From Hymenobacter cellulosivorans (GTDB lineage: Bacteria; Bacteroidota; Bacteroidia; Cytophagales; Hymenobacteraceae), in assembly GCF_022919135.1 (NCBI RefSeq), contig NZ_CP095049.1:4592501-4656500 (forward strand): a DNA stretch of 64,000 bases, written 5' to 3'. The stretch's first letter is position 1, and each line of letters opens with the position of its first letter. Below, piece after piece: positions 1 through 7,789 of the stretch. The position numbers and the translations under genes were made by a program. The notes beneath the pieces were generated by a model. That model worked only from the letters and a program-made list of their open reading frames with translations, searched no databases and was not told the origin of the DNA.

Positions 1-501
1 GATGCTCAGATGGTGCAGCTCGTGGCCGGGAATGATGAACAGCAAGGCCCGCACGCTGGCTGGCCCGCCATTGGCCGTGCCGGTGCGCGCCAGCTGGGTT
101 TCCGAAAACGACCGAAACAACGACAGCGTGGCGGCGCGCACCGAGGCGTACTCATCTAGGATATCGCTCAGGTCCCGCTCGTTGGCTTCGGAATTGGGCA
201 CGTAGTCGTCCTGCTCGAAGCCGGGCAAATCGGTTTTGTCGTTCCGGGCCATCCGCAGAGCGCGGTAGGCAAAAATCCGCTCCGTATCGATGACGTGGAC
301 CAGCATTTCCTTAATACTCCACTTGCCGGGGGCATAGGCAAAACGCGCCTGCTCGTCGGTGAGCTGGCCCACGGCCTGCTGCAGGGCATCGGGCAGCTTG
401 TCCAGCATGTAGAGCGGGTCGGCGCCCTCGGGAATGTGGCGAATGTAGGTGTCGTAGTAGGGCAAATACTGGCCCTCGATGGGCCGCTCGGTGGTAGACA
501 T
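1..501 (-). CDS. DinB-superfamily protein (3' end cut by window)
   Basis: The first 167 codons are present and the stop lies outside the window. The protein opens MSTTERPIEGQYLPYYD and shows the DinB_2 / YfiT-type four-helix pattern: a conserved His at residue 69 (MLVHVIDTER), and the late histidine cluster GHELHHL at 160-164. Together these would form the usual three-His metal site. Family members act as metal-dependent thiol transferases or have unknown roles, so the substrate cannot be named. The family is about 170 residues long, so only a few residues should be missing. The ATG at 501 was chosen because the frame is clean from there; a Bacteroidota-like -7 box, TACCTTCG, lies upstream on the minus strand at 525-532. 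Confidence 0.8.
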   Translation of the reverse strand, partial: MSTTERPIEGQYLPYYDTYIRHIPEGADPLYMLDKLPDALQQAVGQLTDEQARFAYAPGKWSIKEMLVHVIDTERIFAYRALRMARNDKTDLPGFEQDDYVPNSEANERDLSDILDEYASVRAATLSLFRSFSETQLARTGTANGGPASVRALLFIIPGHELHHLSI

Positions 502-600
502 AGACGGTGGAGCTTGGTAGCGGGGCGAAGGTAACCAACTTCCCGGGCTGGGGCTGCGTACACGCTGCAAATATTCGCTCCTAACCCCTCCCCCTCGACT

Positions 601-1119
601 ATGTCGTCACTCGCCGAAAAAGGTCTGTCCATTTCCAAGAATGCGCTGTTCAGCGTTTTTATGAACCGCGCCGGCCGCCTGTTAGGCCGCCCTTTTAAAG
701 TAGTACTGGTCCTCAACGAAGTAGCCAACAAGCTGGCCGACAAGAAAAGCGGCGACAACAAGTTCAAGCAGCTGCTGGACGTGATGCTGACCGTGGTGCG
801 GCTGGTGAAAAACTACGTGAGCGGCTCCTACCGTCAGATTGAAACCCAGACTATTCTTTCCGGCCTGGGCGTGCTGCTCTACACCCTCTCGCCCATCGAC
901 CTGGTACCCGACTTCATTCCCGTCGTTGGCTTTCTGGATGATCTGAGCCTCATGAGCTGGTTTGTGGGCGCCTTCCAGGAGGAAATTACCCGGTTCCGGG
1001 AGTGGGAGAAAACCCACGCCAGTGAAGCCGAGGAAGCCGAAAAAGACCTAGTGCCTGCCGCCGTAGCCGTAGATACCGATAAAGCCACGCCTGCCGTAGC
1101 CGAGCTGGGCCATTCGTAA
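601..1119 (+). CDS. YkvA family (DUF1232) membrane protein
   Basis: This 172-residue protein has the DUF1232 core at residues 84-122, including the hallmark stretch LSPIDLVPDFIPVVGFLDD. DUF1232 proteins are short and membrane-associated, and their biochemical role is not established. The N-terminal 80 residues are basic and probably cytoplasmic; the C-terminal 40 residues are acidic and Ala/Glu-rich. It is divergent from the DinB-like gene, about 100 bp away, and is closed by a strong intrinsic terminator at 1147-1179. The family call is firm; no function can be inferred from the neighbours. Confidence 0.82.
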   Translation: MSSLAEKGLSISKNALFSVFMNRAGRLLGRPFKVVLVLNEVANKLADKKSGDNKFKQLLDVMLTVVRLVKNYVSGSYRQIETQTILSGLGVLLYTLSPIDLVPDFIPVVGFLDDLSLMSWFVGAFQEEITRFREWEKTHASEAEEAEKDLVPAAVAVDTDKATPAVAELGHS

Positions 1120-1146
1120 GCGCCCCGCACTTTTGCGCTGCCCTTG

Positions 1147-1179
1147 AACCCCAACCGAACCGGTTGGGGTTTCTTTTTT
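1147..1179 (+). terminator. Rho-independent terminator after the YkvA-like gene
   Basis: A perfect 11-bp stem (1147-1157 with 1161-1171) closes a 3-nt loop and is followed by CTTTTTT. It lies 28 bp after the stop of the upstream gene. Confidence 0.88.
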
Positions 1180-1265
1180 CAGTGACCCGGTCCCAAAGTC
1201 GGACGACACTAAAATTCCGCGAAATTTGCGCCCCACCCTTTTCTGTTCATCCACTCCCGTCCTCT

Positions 1266-3524
1266 ATGCGCATTACTACCCGGCTGGCGCTGCTGGCCCT
1301 GTCTCTTCTTTCCTTCGTGCCCGCGGCCCGCGCCGACGAAGGCATGTGGCTCCCCCTGCTGCTCAAGCAGCTTAATGAGGCCGACATGCAAAGCAAGGGC
1401 CTCAAGCTCACCGCCGAGCAGATTTACAGCGTCAACCAGGGCAGCCTCAAGGACGCGGTGGTCCAGTTCGGCGGGGGCTGCACCGGCGAGATTATTTCCG
1501 ACCAGGGCCTGCTGCTCACCAACCACCACTGCGGCTACAGCCAGATTCAGCAGCACTCTTCGGTGGAAAAAGACTACCTGACCAACGGCTACTGGGCCAT
1601 GAACCGGGACCAGGAACTGCCCAATCCGGGCCTGACGGCTACGTTCATCGTCCGGATGGAAGACGTAACCAGCCAAGTGCTGGCCGGCGTGCCGACGGGC
1701 AACATTGCCGAAGCCGACCGGGAAAAGATGGTGCAGACCAACATTGCCCGCGTAGCCCAGGCTGCCGTGCAAAACACGCACTACGAGGCGTTTATCCGGC
1801 CGTTCTATAACGGCAATGAGTACTATATGTTTGTTACCGAGGTCTTTGAAGACATCCGTCTGGTGGGCGCGCCCCCGAGCAGCATCGGCAAGTTTGGCGG
1901 CGACACCGACAACTGGGCCTGGCCCCGCCACACCGGCGACTTCAGCATCTTCCGCATCTACGCCGGCCCCGACAACAAGCCCGCCGCCTATTCCAAGGAC
2001 AACAAGCCTTTCAAGCCCCGCCACCACCTGCCCATTTCGCTCAACGGCATCAAGCCCGGCGACTTTACGCTGGTCTTCGGCTTCCCCGGCCGCACCAACG
2101 AATATCTGACTTCCTGGGGCGTGGATGAGGTGTACTCCCTTTCGAATCCGGCCAAAATCAAGGTGCGCGACGCCAAGCTCCGCCTGCTCGACCAGGATAT
2201 GAAGGCCTCCGACAAGGTCCGGATTCAGTACGCGGCCAAGTATGCCAGCATTGCCAACTACTGGAAAAAGTGGATTGGTGAAACCCGGGGCCTGAAAAAG
2301 CTCGACGCCGTGAACCGCAAAAAAGAGCAGGAAGCCAAGTTTACGCAGTGGGCGCAGCAGGGTAACGAAGCCCAGAAAGCCGCCTACGGCCCATTGCTGC
2401 CCGAGCTGGAGAAAAATTACCGCGCCGTGCGCGACTACACCCTGGCCCGGGACTACGTGACCGAAGCCGCCATGGGCGTGGAGTTGCTGGCCCACGCCAA
2501 CAGCCTGCTGCCCCTGCTGGACTTAGCGGAGAAAAAAGCTCCGGCTGCTGACGTGGCCACCGCCGTTGGCAAAGCCAAAAAGGGCATCGTGGGCTTCTTC
2601 CGCAACTATTCCCTGAGCACCGACCAGAAAGTGGCCGCCGCCCTGCTCCCGCTCTATGCCGAGGGCACGCCCAGGGCCTTGCTGCCGGCTTACGTGCAAA
2701 ACCTACAGAAGCAGTACGCGGGCAAAACCGGCTGGGCTACCTACGTCAGCTCGCTCTACACCAAGTCGCGGCTGACGACTGAGGCCAGCACCCAGACAGT
2801 ACTCGACGAGGTGGGCCAGGGCAACGTCAAGGCCCTGGCCGACGACCCGGCCGTGCAGCTTATCCGCGCCATTATTACCAACTACCGCGCGAACATTCTG
2901 CCCAACTACACCACCTACACCGATAATATTACCCTGCTGCAGCGCACCTACGTGGCTGGCCTGCGCCAGATGCAGACCGACCGGAAGTTCTACCCGGACG
3001 CCAACTCTACGCTGCGCGTCGCCTACGGCCAAGTTGCCACCTACGAGCCCGCCGACGGCGTGAAGTACGACTACTACACCACCCTCGACGGTATCATGGA
3101 AAAAGCCGACCCGACCAACCCCGATTTCGAGGTACCGGCCCGTCTGGCGGAGCTGTATAAGAACAAGGATTACGGCCCCTATGCCCAGAATGGCACTGTG
3201 CCCGTGGCCTTTATTGCCACCAACCACACCACCGGCGGCAACTCCGGCTCCCCCGTCATCAACGGCAACGGCGAGCTAATCGGCACCAACTTCGACCGGA
3301 ACTGGGAGGGCACCATGAGCGACATTATGTTTGACCCCGACCGGGTGCGCAACATCACCCTCGACGTGCGTTACATGCTGTTCGTGGTCGACAAATACGC
3401 CGGCGCCGGCCACCTGGTCAAGGAAATGACCTTGGTGGGCGGGCCTAACGGCACTGCGGCGCCCGAAGCGGGCAAGGAAGTGAAAAAGATGAAAGTAAAG
3501 CGCAAGGCCGCCGCGCAATTATAA
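1266..3524 (+). CDS. S46 family dipeptidyl-peptidase (Dpp11-like)
   Basis: This 752-residue secreted serine peptidase has a signal peptide at about residues 1-23 (MRITTRLALLALSLLSFVPA, then ARADEG). The chymotrypsin-fold motifs are visible: LLLTNHHCGY, with the catalytic His at about 88, and GGNSGSPV, with the nucleophile Ser at 660. S46 enzymes are exopeptidases that remove dipeptides in the periplasm. An Arg at 678 (NFDRNWE) sits where Dpp11 enzymes carry the Arg that selects Asp/Glu at P1 and Dpp7 enzymes carry Gly, so acidic specificity is inferred. The ATG at 1266 was chosen over an upstream in-frame ATG at 1164 because it puts the signal peptide at the N-terminus and 1164 lies inside the preceding terminator. 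Confidence 0.93.
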   Translation: MRITTRLALLALSLLSFVPAARADEGMWLPLLLKQLNEADMQSKGLKLTAEQIYSVNQGSLKDAVVQFGGGCTGEIISDQGLLLTNHHCGYSQIQQHSSVEKDYLTNGYWAMNRDQELPNPGLTATFIVRMEDVTSQVLAGVPTGNIAEADREKMVQTNIARVAQAAVQNTHYEAFIRPFYNGNEYYMFVTEVFEDIRLVGAPPSSIGKFGGDTDNWAWPRHTGDFSIFRIYAGPDNKPAAYSKDNKPFKPRHHLPISLNGIKPGDFTLVFGFPGRTNEYLTSWGVDEVYSLSNPAKIKVRDAKLRLLDQDMKASDKVRIQYAAKYASIANYWKKWIGETRGLKKLDAVNRKKEQEAKFTQWAQQGNEAQKAAYGPLLPELEKNYRAVRDYTLARDYVTEAAMGVELLAHANSLLPLLDLAEKKAPAADVATAVGKAKKGIVGFFRNYSLSTDQKVAAALLPLYAEGTPRALLPAYVQNLQKQYAGKTGWATYVSSLYTKSRLTTEASTQTVLDEVGQGNVKALADDPAVQLIRAIITNYRANILPNYTTYTDNITLLQRTYVAGLRQMQTDRKFYPDANSTLRVAYGQVATYEPADGVKYDYYTTLDGIMEKADPTNPDFEVPARLAELYKNKDYGPYAQNGTVPVAFIATNHTTGGNSGSPVINGNGELIGTNFDRNWEGTMSDIMFDPDRVRNITLDVRYMLFVVDKYAGAGHLVKEMTLVGGPNGTAAPEAGKEVKKMKVKRKAAAQL

Positions 3525-3544
3525 GTTCAGCCTTGCTTTCTACC

Positions 3545-3586
3545 CGCAAAACGCGTGGCTCCTGCTTGGGAGCCACGCGTTTTGCG
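3545..3586. terminator. Perfect 18-bp hairpin after the peptidase gene
   Basis: The arms 3545-3562 and 3569-3586 are perfect reverse complements with a 6-nt loop. There is no long T-tract afterwards, but the TTTT inside the 3' arm and the position 20 bp after a stop codon fit a transcription end. Confidence 0.7.
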
Positions 3587-3597
3587 TAGGTTCGGGC

Positions 3598-4293
3598 ATG
3601 GAATTCAGTCGCCCCGTATTCTACCAGCTGCGCGACCTAGCGGTTCTCCTTCGTGGAAGCCGTACGCACTTGCGTTATTCCCACTCGGAGTTGGAGCTTT
3701 CCTACGAGTATCATACCGAGCAAGAGTTGGGCCCGGGCCTGCACTGGATGGTGCTGCTAATCGGTACCGGCGCAGTAGTAGCGCTTACTTATAACGCACT
3801 GATTTACTTTAAGCAACCGGTTTGGCTCTGGAGCATCCTGGTTGTTCTACTGTGGGTTGGGCAGTCCTTCCTACCTCCTTCTCCGGCGCCTGTGCTGGCG
3901 GCATACGCGGGCGAAATTCGTCTGCACTATACGGCTGGGGAGGCATCCTGCTACTTTTCCCCAATCAAGCTGACCGACCAAACGCCCCTACCCATCGGGG
4001 CTGAGTTGGCTCTTCCTACTGTTCAGAGCATTCGGGTGCGGATGCTTCCAAACAGTGATTCGGATCAACCCAGCTACGGGCTCGTTGAAGTGCAGCTGAC
4101 GCAGCCCGGGCCCTGGCTTCTTTTTGCGCAACTTCCAACGGCCCAGGCCGCTAATCAAGCTGCCACCCTTCTGCGCGACCTGACTGGGATTCCCGCACTA
4201 ACCAACATGAACCCACCATCAGCCTCGGGCATTATTTTCCTTCGCTATCTGGGTCGTCAGTATTACAAGCTTTCCCATGGTAAACTTCGTTGA
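3598..4293 (+). CDS. Hypothetical protein with two membrane helices
   Basis: I do not recognise this 231-residue protein. It has a soluble N-terminus of about 45 residues, two adjacent hydrophobic segments (about 48-70 and 74-93), and a soluble C-terminal domain of about 135 residues with many beta-prone stretches. This arrangement of two helices followed by a globular domain resembles small PH-like (YcxB-type) membrane proteins, but I see no diagnostic motif. Its last 17 bp overlap the start of the following amidohydrolase gene, so the two may be translationally coupled. Confidence 0.65.
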   Translation: MEFSRPVFYQLRDLAVLLRGSRTHLRYSHSELELSYEYHTEQELGPGLHWMVLLIGTGAVVALTYNALIYFKQPVWLWSILVVLLWVGQSFLPPSPAPVLAAYAGEIRLHYTAGEASCYFSPIKLTDQTPLPIGAELALPTVQSIRVRMLPNSDSDQPSYGLVEVQLTQPGPWLLFAQLPTAQAANQAATLLRDLTGIPALTNMNPPSASGIIFLRYLGRQYYKLSHGKLR

Positions 4294-5569
4294 CGCACTC
4301 CGCCGGAGTTCGGTCGGGCTCGTTCTGCTCGTTTCCGCTACGATAAACGCCCCGGCGCAATCTACTCCGCCAACTCCGCTCTTGCTGCGCCCCGCCGCCG
4401 TTTTCGACGGCGAAACGATGCACCCGGGCTGGGTGGTGTTGGTGGAAGGCTCCACAATCAAAGCCGCCGGCCCGGCCGCCCAAATTAGTGCCCCGGCCGG
4501 CGCCCGCACCGTGGACTTGCCGGGCCAAACCCTGCTGCCGGGCCTGATTGAGGGCCACTCCCACCTGCTGCTCCACCCCTACAACGAAACCACCTGGAAC
4601 GACCAAGTGCTGCTTGAGTCGCAGGCGCTGCGGGTGGCGCGGGCCACGGCCCATGCCCGCGCCACGCTGCTGGCCGGTTACACCACCGCCCGCGACCTGG
4701 GTACCGAAGGCGCCGACTACGCCGACGTGGGCCTTAAACAGGCTATTGACCAGGGCTTTATTCCCGGACCCCGCCTGCTGATTGCTACCCGGGCCCTGGT
4801 GGCCACCGGCAGCTACGGCCCCAAGCTTTCCGTGGACGTGGAAGTACCCCAGGGTGCCCAGGAAGCCGACGGCACCGACGGCATCGTGCGAGCCGTGCGC
4901 GAGCAAATCGGCAAAGGTGCCGACATCATCAAGGTGTACGCCGACTACCGCTGGGGCAAGGGCGAACCGTCTCGGCCCACTTTTTCGCAGGAAGAGCTGA
5001 CCTTGATTGTGCAAACCGCTAAAGGCGCCGGCCGGCCCGTAGTAGCCCACGCCTCCACGCCCGAGGGCATGCGCCGGGCTACGCTGGCTGGCGTCGAAAC
5101 CATTGAGCACGGCGACGGAGGTACGGCGGAAGTATTCAAGCTCATGAAGCAGCGCGGCGTGGCCCTCTGCCCCACCGTGGCCGCCGGCGACGCTATTTCC
5201 CAGTACCAGGGCTGGAAAAAAGGCCAGGGGCCGGAGCCCGACCGGATTCAGCAAAAACGGCTGAGCGTGCAGGCCGCCCGCAAAAGTGGCGTGACGCTGG
5301 CCGTAGGTGGCGACGTAGGCGTGTTCCGCCACGGTGAAAACAGCCGCGAGGCCGAGCTGCTGGTACAGGAATACGGCTTCAGCCCCCTGGAAGTAGTACA
5401 GGCCCAAACCAGCGGCAACGCCCGTATCTTCCACCTCCTCGACCGGGGCCGCATCCTGCCCGGCCTGCTCGCCGACCTGGTAGCTGTGGAAGGCGACCCA
5501 ACCCAGCAGATTACGGCCCTACGCCAAGTGCGGCTGGTCGTGAAAGGCGGCGTGGTATACAAAGAGTAG
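4277..5569 (+). CDS. Secreted metal-dependent amidohydrolase
   Basis: This 430-residue protein belongs to the amidohydrolase superfamily, imidazolonepropionase/prolidase-like branch. It has a signal peptide (hydrophobic residues about 11-27, then APAQS), the metal motif GHSH with His94 and His96, a carboxylated-Lys candidate in IIKVYADYR, later histidines in VVAHAS and TIEHGDGG, and the catalytic Asp region LAVGGDVGV. The C-terminal ILPGLLADLVAVEGDP is the small beta-domain typical of the family. Such enzymes hydrolyse cyclic amides or Xaa-Pro dipeptides; the substrate here is unknown. A periplasmic location is inferred from the signal peptide. It converges on the glycosyltransferase gene with only 2 bp between the stops. 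Confidence 0.87.
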   Translation: MVNFVDALRRSSVGLVLLVSATINAPAQSTPPTPLLLRPAAVFDGETMHPGWVVLVEGSTIKAAGPAAQISAPAGARTVDLPGQTLLPGLIEGHSHLLLHPYNETTWNDQVLLESQALRVARATAHARATLLAGYTTARDLGTEGADYADVGLKQAIDQGFIPGPRLLIATRALVATGSYGPKLSVDVEVPQGAQEADGTDGIVRAVREQIGKGADIIKVYADYRWGKGEPSRPTFSQEELTLIVQTAKGAGRPVVAHASTPEGMRRATLAGVETIEHGDGGTAEVFKLMKQRGVALCPTVAAGDAISQYQGWKKGQGPEPDRIQQKRLSVQAARKSGVTLAVGGDVGVFRHGENSREAELLVQEYGFSPLEVVQAQTSGNARIFHLLDRGRILPGLLADLVAVEGDPTQQITALRQVRLVVKGGVVYKE

Positions 5570-5571
5570 CC

Positions 5572-6321
5572 CTACCCCGGCCGCTCCACGCCCAGGACCT
5601 TGAGCTGCTCGGCGTACTTGTCATAAATCACCCGCAGGTCTTCGTTGTGCTTGCCCGCGTCCACACCGATGCTGACGTTGCTGTTGTGGAAGCGGTGCAG
5701 GTGGCTGATATGGGGCGAAAGCACCGGCAGATGCCCGGCCAGCAGAAACCGCACGTACAGGTCCAGATCTTCGGCCATGGCCAGCTCACCGTCGTAGCCC
5801 CCGACCTGGTCGAACAAGGTGCGGCTGTAGCACACGTTGCCCTGAATAAAGTGCTCGGCCTTGAAAATGGCGTGTAACATAGCCACGGGTGAGTCGAAGC
5901 GCCAGGCGTAGTAGTCCTCATTGGGCAGGTAGCGCCGGTCCTGGTCCATGCGCAGGAAGTCGGCCACAAACCAGGGCTGCTCGGGGTGCTGCTCAATCAG
6001 GGCCGCGTAGTGGTAGAGGCAGCGCTGCAGCAGAATGTCATCATCATCCAGCGGCACGACCCAGGCCTCGGCCGGGGCGTGCTCGATCAGGCGGTTGCGG
6101 GCCAGGCCGGCTAGCACTTTTTCCGGGGTGGTCCAGTAGCGCAGGTCGGGCTGGTCGAGCTGCTGCAACCACTCTCGGCTGCCGTCGGTCGAGCCGTTTT
6201 CGTAGATGAGGTGCTCCCGGGAAAAATCCAGCGGGGCGCTGACGCTGGCTTGCACGCTGGCAATGGCTTCGGGCAGATACTGCCGCCGGTTGTGGCTGGG
6301 GGTAATCAGGGCGAAATGCAT
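5572..6321 (-). CDS. Family 2 glycosyltransferase (GT-A fold)
   Basis: This 249-residue cytoplasmic protein has the GT2 hallmarks: an N-terminal ITPSHNRRQYLPEAIASV strand-helix, ENGSTDGS at 41-48, and the metal/sugar-nucleotide DXD region LDDDD at 91-95. The later GGYDGELAMAEDLDLYVR carries the acidic catalytic-base region. No membrane segments are present. Members transfer a sugar from a nucleotide donor to an acceptor; neither can be predicted here. It stands alone, with no polysaccharide cluster around it. Confidence 0.9.
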   Translation of the reverse strand: MHFALITPSHNRRQYLPEAIASVQASVSAPLDFSREHLIYENGSTDGSREWLQQLDQPDLRYWTTPEKVLAGLARNRLIEHAPAEAWVVPLDDDDILLQRCLYHYAALIEQHPEQPWFVADFLRMDQDRRYLPNEDYYAWRFDSPVAMLHAIFKAEHFIQGNVCYSRTLFDQVGGYDGELAMAEDLDLYVRFLLAGHLPVLSPHISHLHRFHNSNVSIGVDAGKHNEDLRVIYDKYAEQLKVLGVERPG

Positions 6322-6423
6322 ACCCGCTATTCTGGTTTTGCCGGCAAAAAGTTGCCTCCAGCGCCAGCCAAGCCCAACTTTACCCCTGCGGCTGGCGTTA
6401 TGCTAGTACCATATTCTCTCCGC

Positions 6424-6723
6424 ATGGCCAAGTTTGTTGTTACCATCCGCTTTCCGGATTTCTTTGACGAAGAGTTCATTGCGCTTATTCCCGAGCACCG
6501 CCACCTCATCAATGAGCTCATTGAGGCCAACGTGGTGGAGGCCTACGCCATCAGCGCCAACCGCACCCGGGGCTGGATTACGATGAACGGCAGCAGCGAA
6601 GAAGCCATCCGCACCACGGTGGAGCAATTTCCGCTCTACCGCTTTTTCGTGCAGGTCGAAATCGACGAGCTGTTCGTCTTCGACAGCACGGCCTCGCGGT
6701 TTCCGCGCATTAGCCTGAATTAA
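6424..6723 (+). CDS. Small conserved protein, muconolactone-isomerase/YciI-like fold
   Basis: This 99-residue protein (MAKFVVTIRFPDFFDEEFIALIPEHR...) alternates beta-strand and helix in the pattern of dimeric alpha-beta barrel proteins such as muconolactone delta-isomerase-like or YciI-like domains. No catalytic residue can be assigned. The ATG at 6424 is preferred; an in-frame ATG at 6400 would add eight residues that look like leader sequence. The function is unknown. Confidence 0.68.
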   Translation: MAKFVVTIRFPDFFDEEFIALIPEHRHLINELIEANVVEAYAISANRTRGWITMNGSSEEAIRTTVEQFPLYRFFVQVEIDELFVFDSTASRFPRISLN

Positions 6724-6808
6724 GCTTTATTCGCTAGTTTTCAGCTCCGGCGCGGTTTTCGCACTGCCGCCGGTTTTTAGGCTTATTTCTCTTCCTATCC
6801 ATTCCCGC

Positions 6809-7663
6809 ATGACTTCTATTTTCCGGCTTCCGGCAGTGGCCTTGCTACTCCTGGCAGCCCTGGCGGCCGCCCCTGCCCCGGCCGATAAGATGACCTCCGA
6901 GCTGCTGCTCGCCCGTCTGTCCGGCTCTATTGAATCCCTGAAAACCCTGCGCTGCACCGTGCAGGCCCGGGAGCGGCTGGAAGGCAACAAATACCAGGCG
7001 GCCCGCTCGACGATGAAAATTGCCTTTGAGCCGCTGAAGGTGTACGTGCGCAACCAAAAAGGCGTGGAAGTGCTCTGGGTGACGGGCCAGAACAACGGCG
7101 ATGCCTGGGTCAACCCCAATGCCTTTCCCTACGTGACGCTCACCCTAGACCCCAACGGCTCGGTCATGCGCCGCAACCAGCACCACACCGTGCTCAACGC
7201 GGGCTTCGGCACCATTGCCGACCTGATCAAGGGCTCCAATCTGCGCCAGGACCATGCCTACGAGCGCAGCTTCCGCTACACCGGCGACTCCGTGGTGGCG
7301 GGCCGCGCCTGCCACGTGCTCCGCTCCGACTTCCCGCAGTTTCGCTACGTGACCTACAAGCCCGCCAAGGCCGAGTCCATTGCCCGGATTGCCGAGCGGT
7401 TTGGCTGCGGCGAATACCGCATTATGGAGCGCAACGGCCTGTCGGTGGAGGAAACCGTACCCGCCGGCAAGGCGCTGCAGGTGCCCAATAGCTACGGCCG
7501 CCGCACCATCGTCTGCGTCGACCAGAAAACCTTCCTGCCCACCATGGTACAGGTACACGACGACAAGGGCCTGTTCGAGAAGTTCGAGTTTTCGGATGTT
7601 GTAGCCAATCAGCCGATTCCGGCGACCGAGTTTTCGAAAGAGTATAAAGGCTATAAGTTTTAG
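6809..7663 (+). CDS. DUF1571-family exported protein with LysM-like segment
   Basis: This 284-residue protein has a signal peptide (about 1-22) and resembles the DUF1571 family: an N-terminal helix that begins SELLLARLSGSIESLKTLRCTV, then beta strands with KVYVRNQKGVEVLW. The fold is likely related to LolA/LolB-type lipid-binding half-barrels, which is an inference. Unusually, residues about 184-228 (ESIARIAERFGCGEYRIMER ... VPAGKALQVPNSYG) follow the consensus of a LysM module inserted between barrel strands. A periplasmic location is expected. It stands alone and ends at a strong bidirectional terminator. Confidence 0.72.
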   Translation: MTSIFRLPAVALLLLAALAAAPAPADKMTSELLLARLSGSIESLKTLRCTVQARERLEGNKYQAARSTMKIAFEPLKVYVRNQKGVEVLWVTGQNNGDAWVNPNAFPYVTLTLDPNGSVMRRNQHHTVLNAGFGTIADLIKGSNLRQDHAYERSFRYTGDSVVAGRACHVLRSDFPQFRYVTYKPAKAESIARIAERFGCGEYRIMERNGLSVEETVPAGKALQVPNSYGRRTIVCVDQKTFLPTMVQVHDDKGLFEKFEFSDVVANQPIPATEFSKEYKGYKF

Positions 7664-7690
7664 AGCCACCGTTGCGGTATAGAGGCATAG

Positions 7691-7721
7691 AAAAAGGCCC
7701 GGGTAGCTCCCGGGCCTTTTT
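7691..7721. terminator. Bidirectional terminator between convergent genes
   Basis: The arms 7691-7703 and 7709-7721 form a 13-bp GC-rich stem flanked by A5 and T5, so it can act in both directions. It serves the DUF1571 gene and the convergent orphan gene that ends at 7790. Confidence 0.9.
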
Positions 7722-7789
7722 GATGTAGTAGCGAATAAATTATAGCTATTTAGTAGCGGGCGGCAGGCTGCTAAGACGATGTTGAGGAA

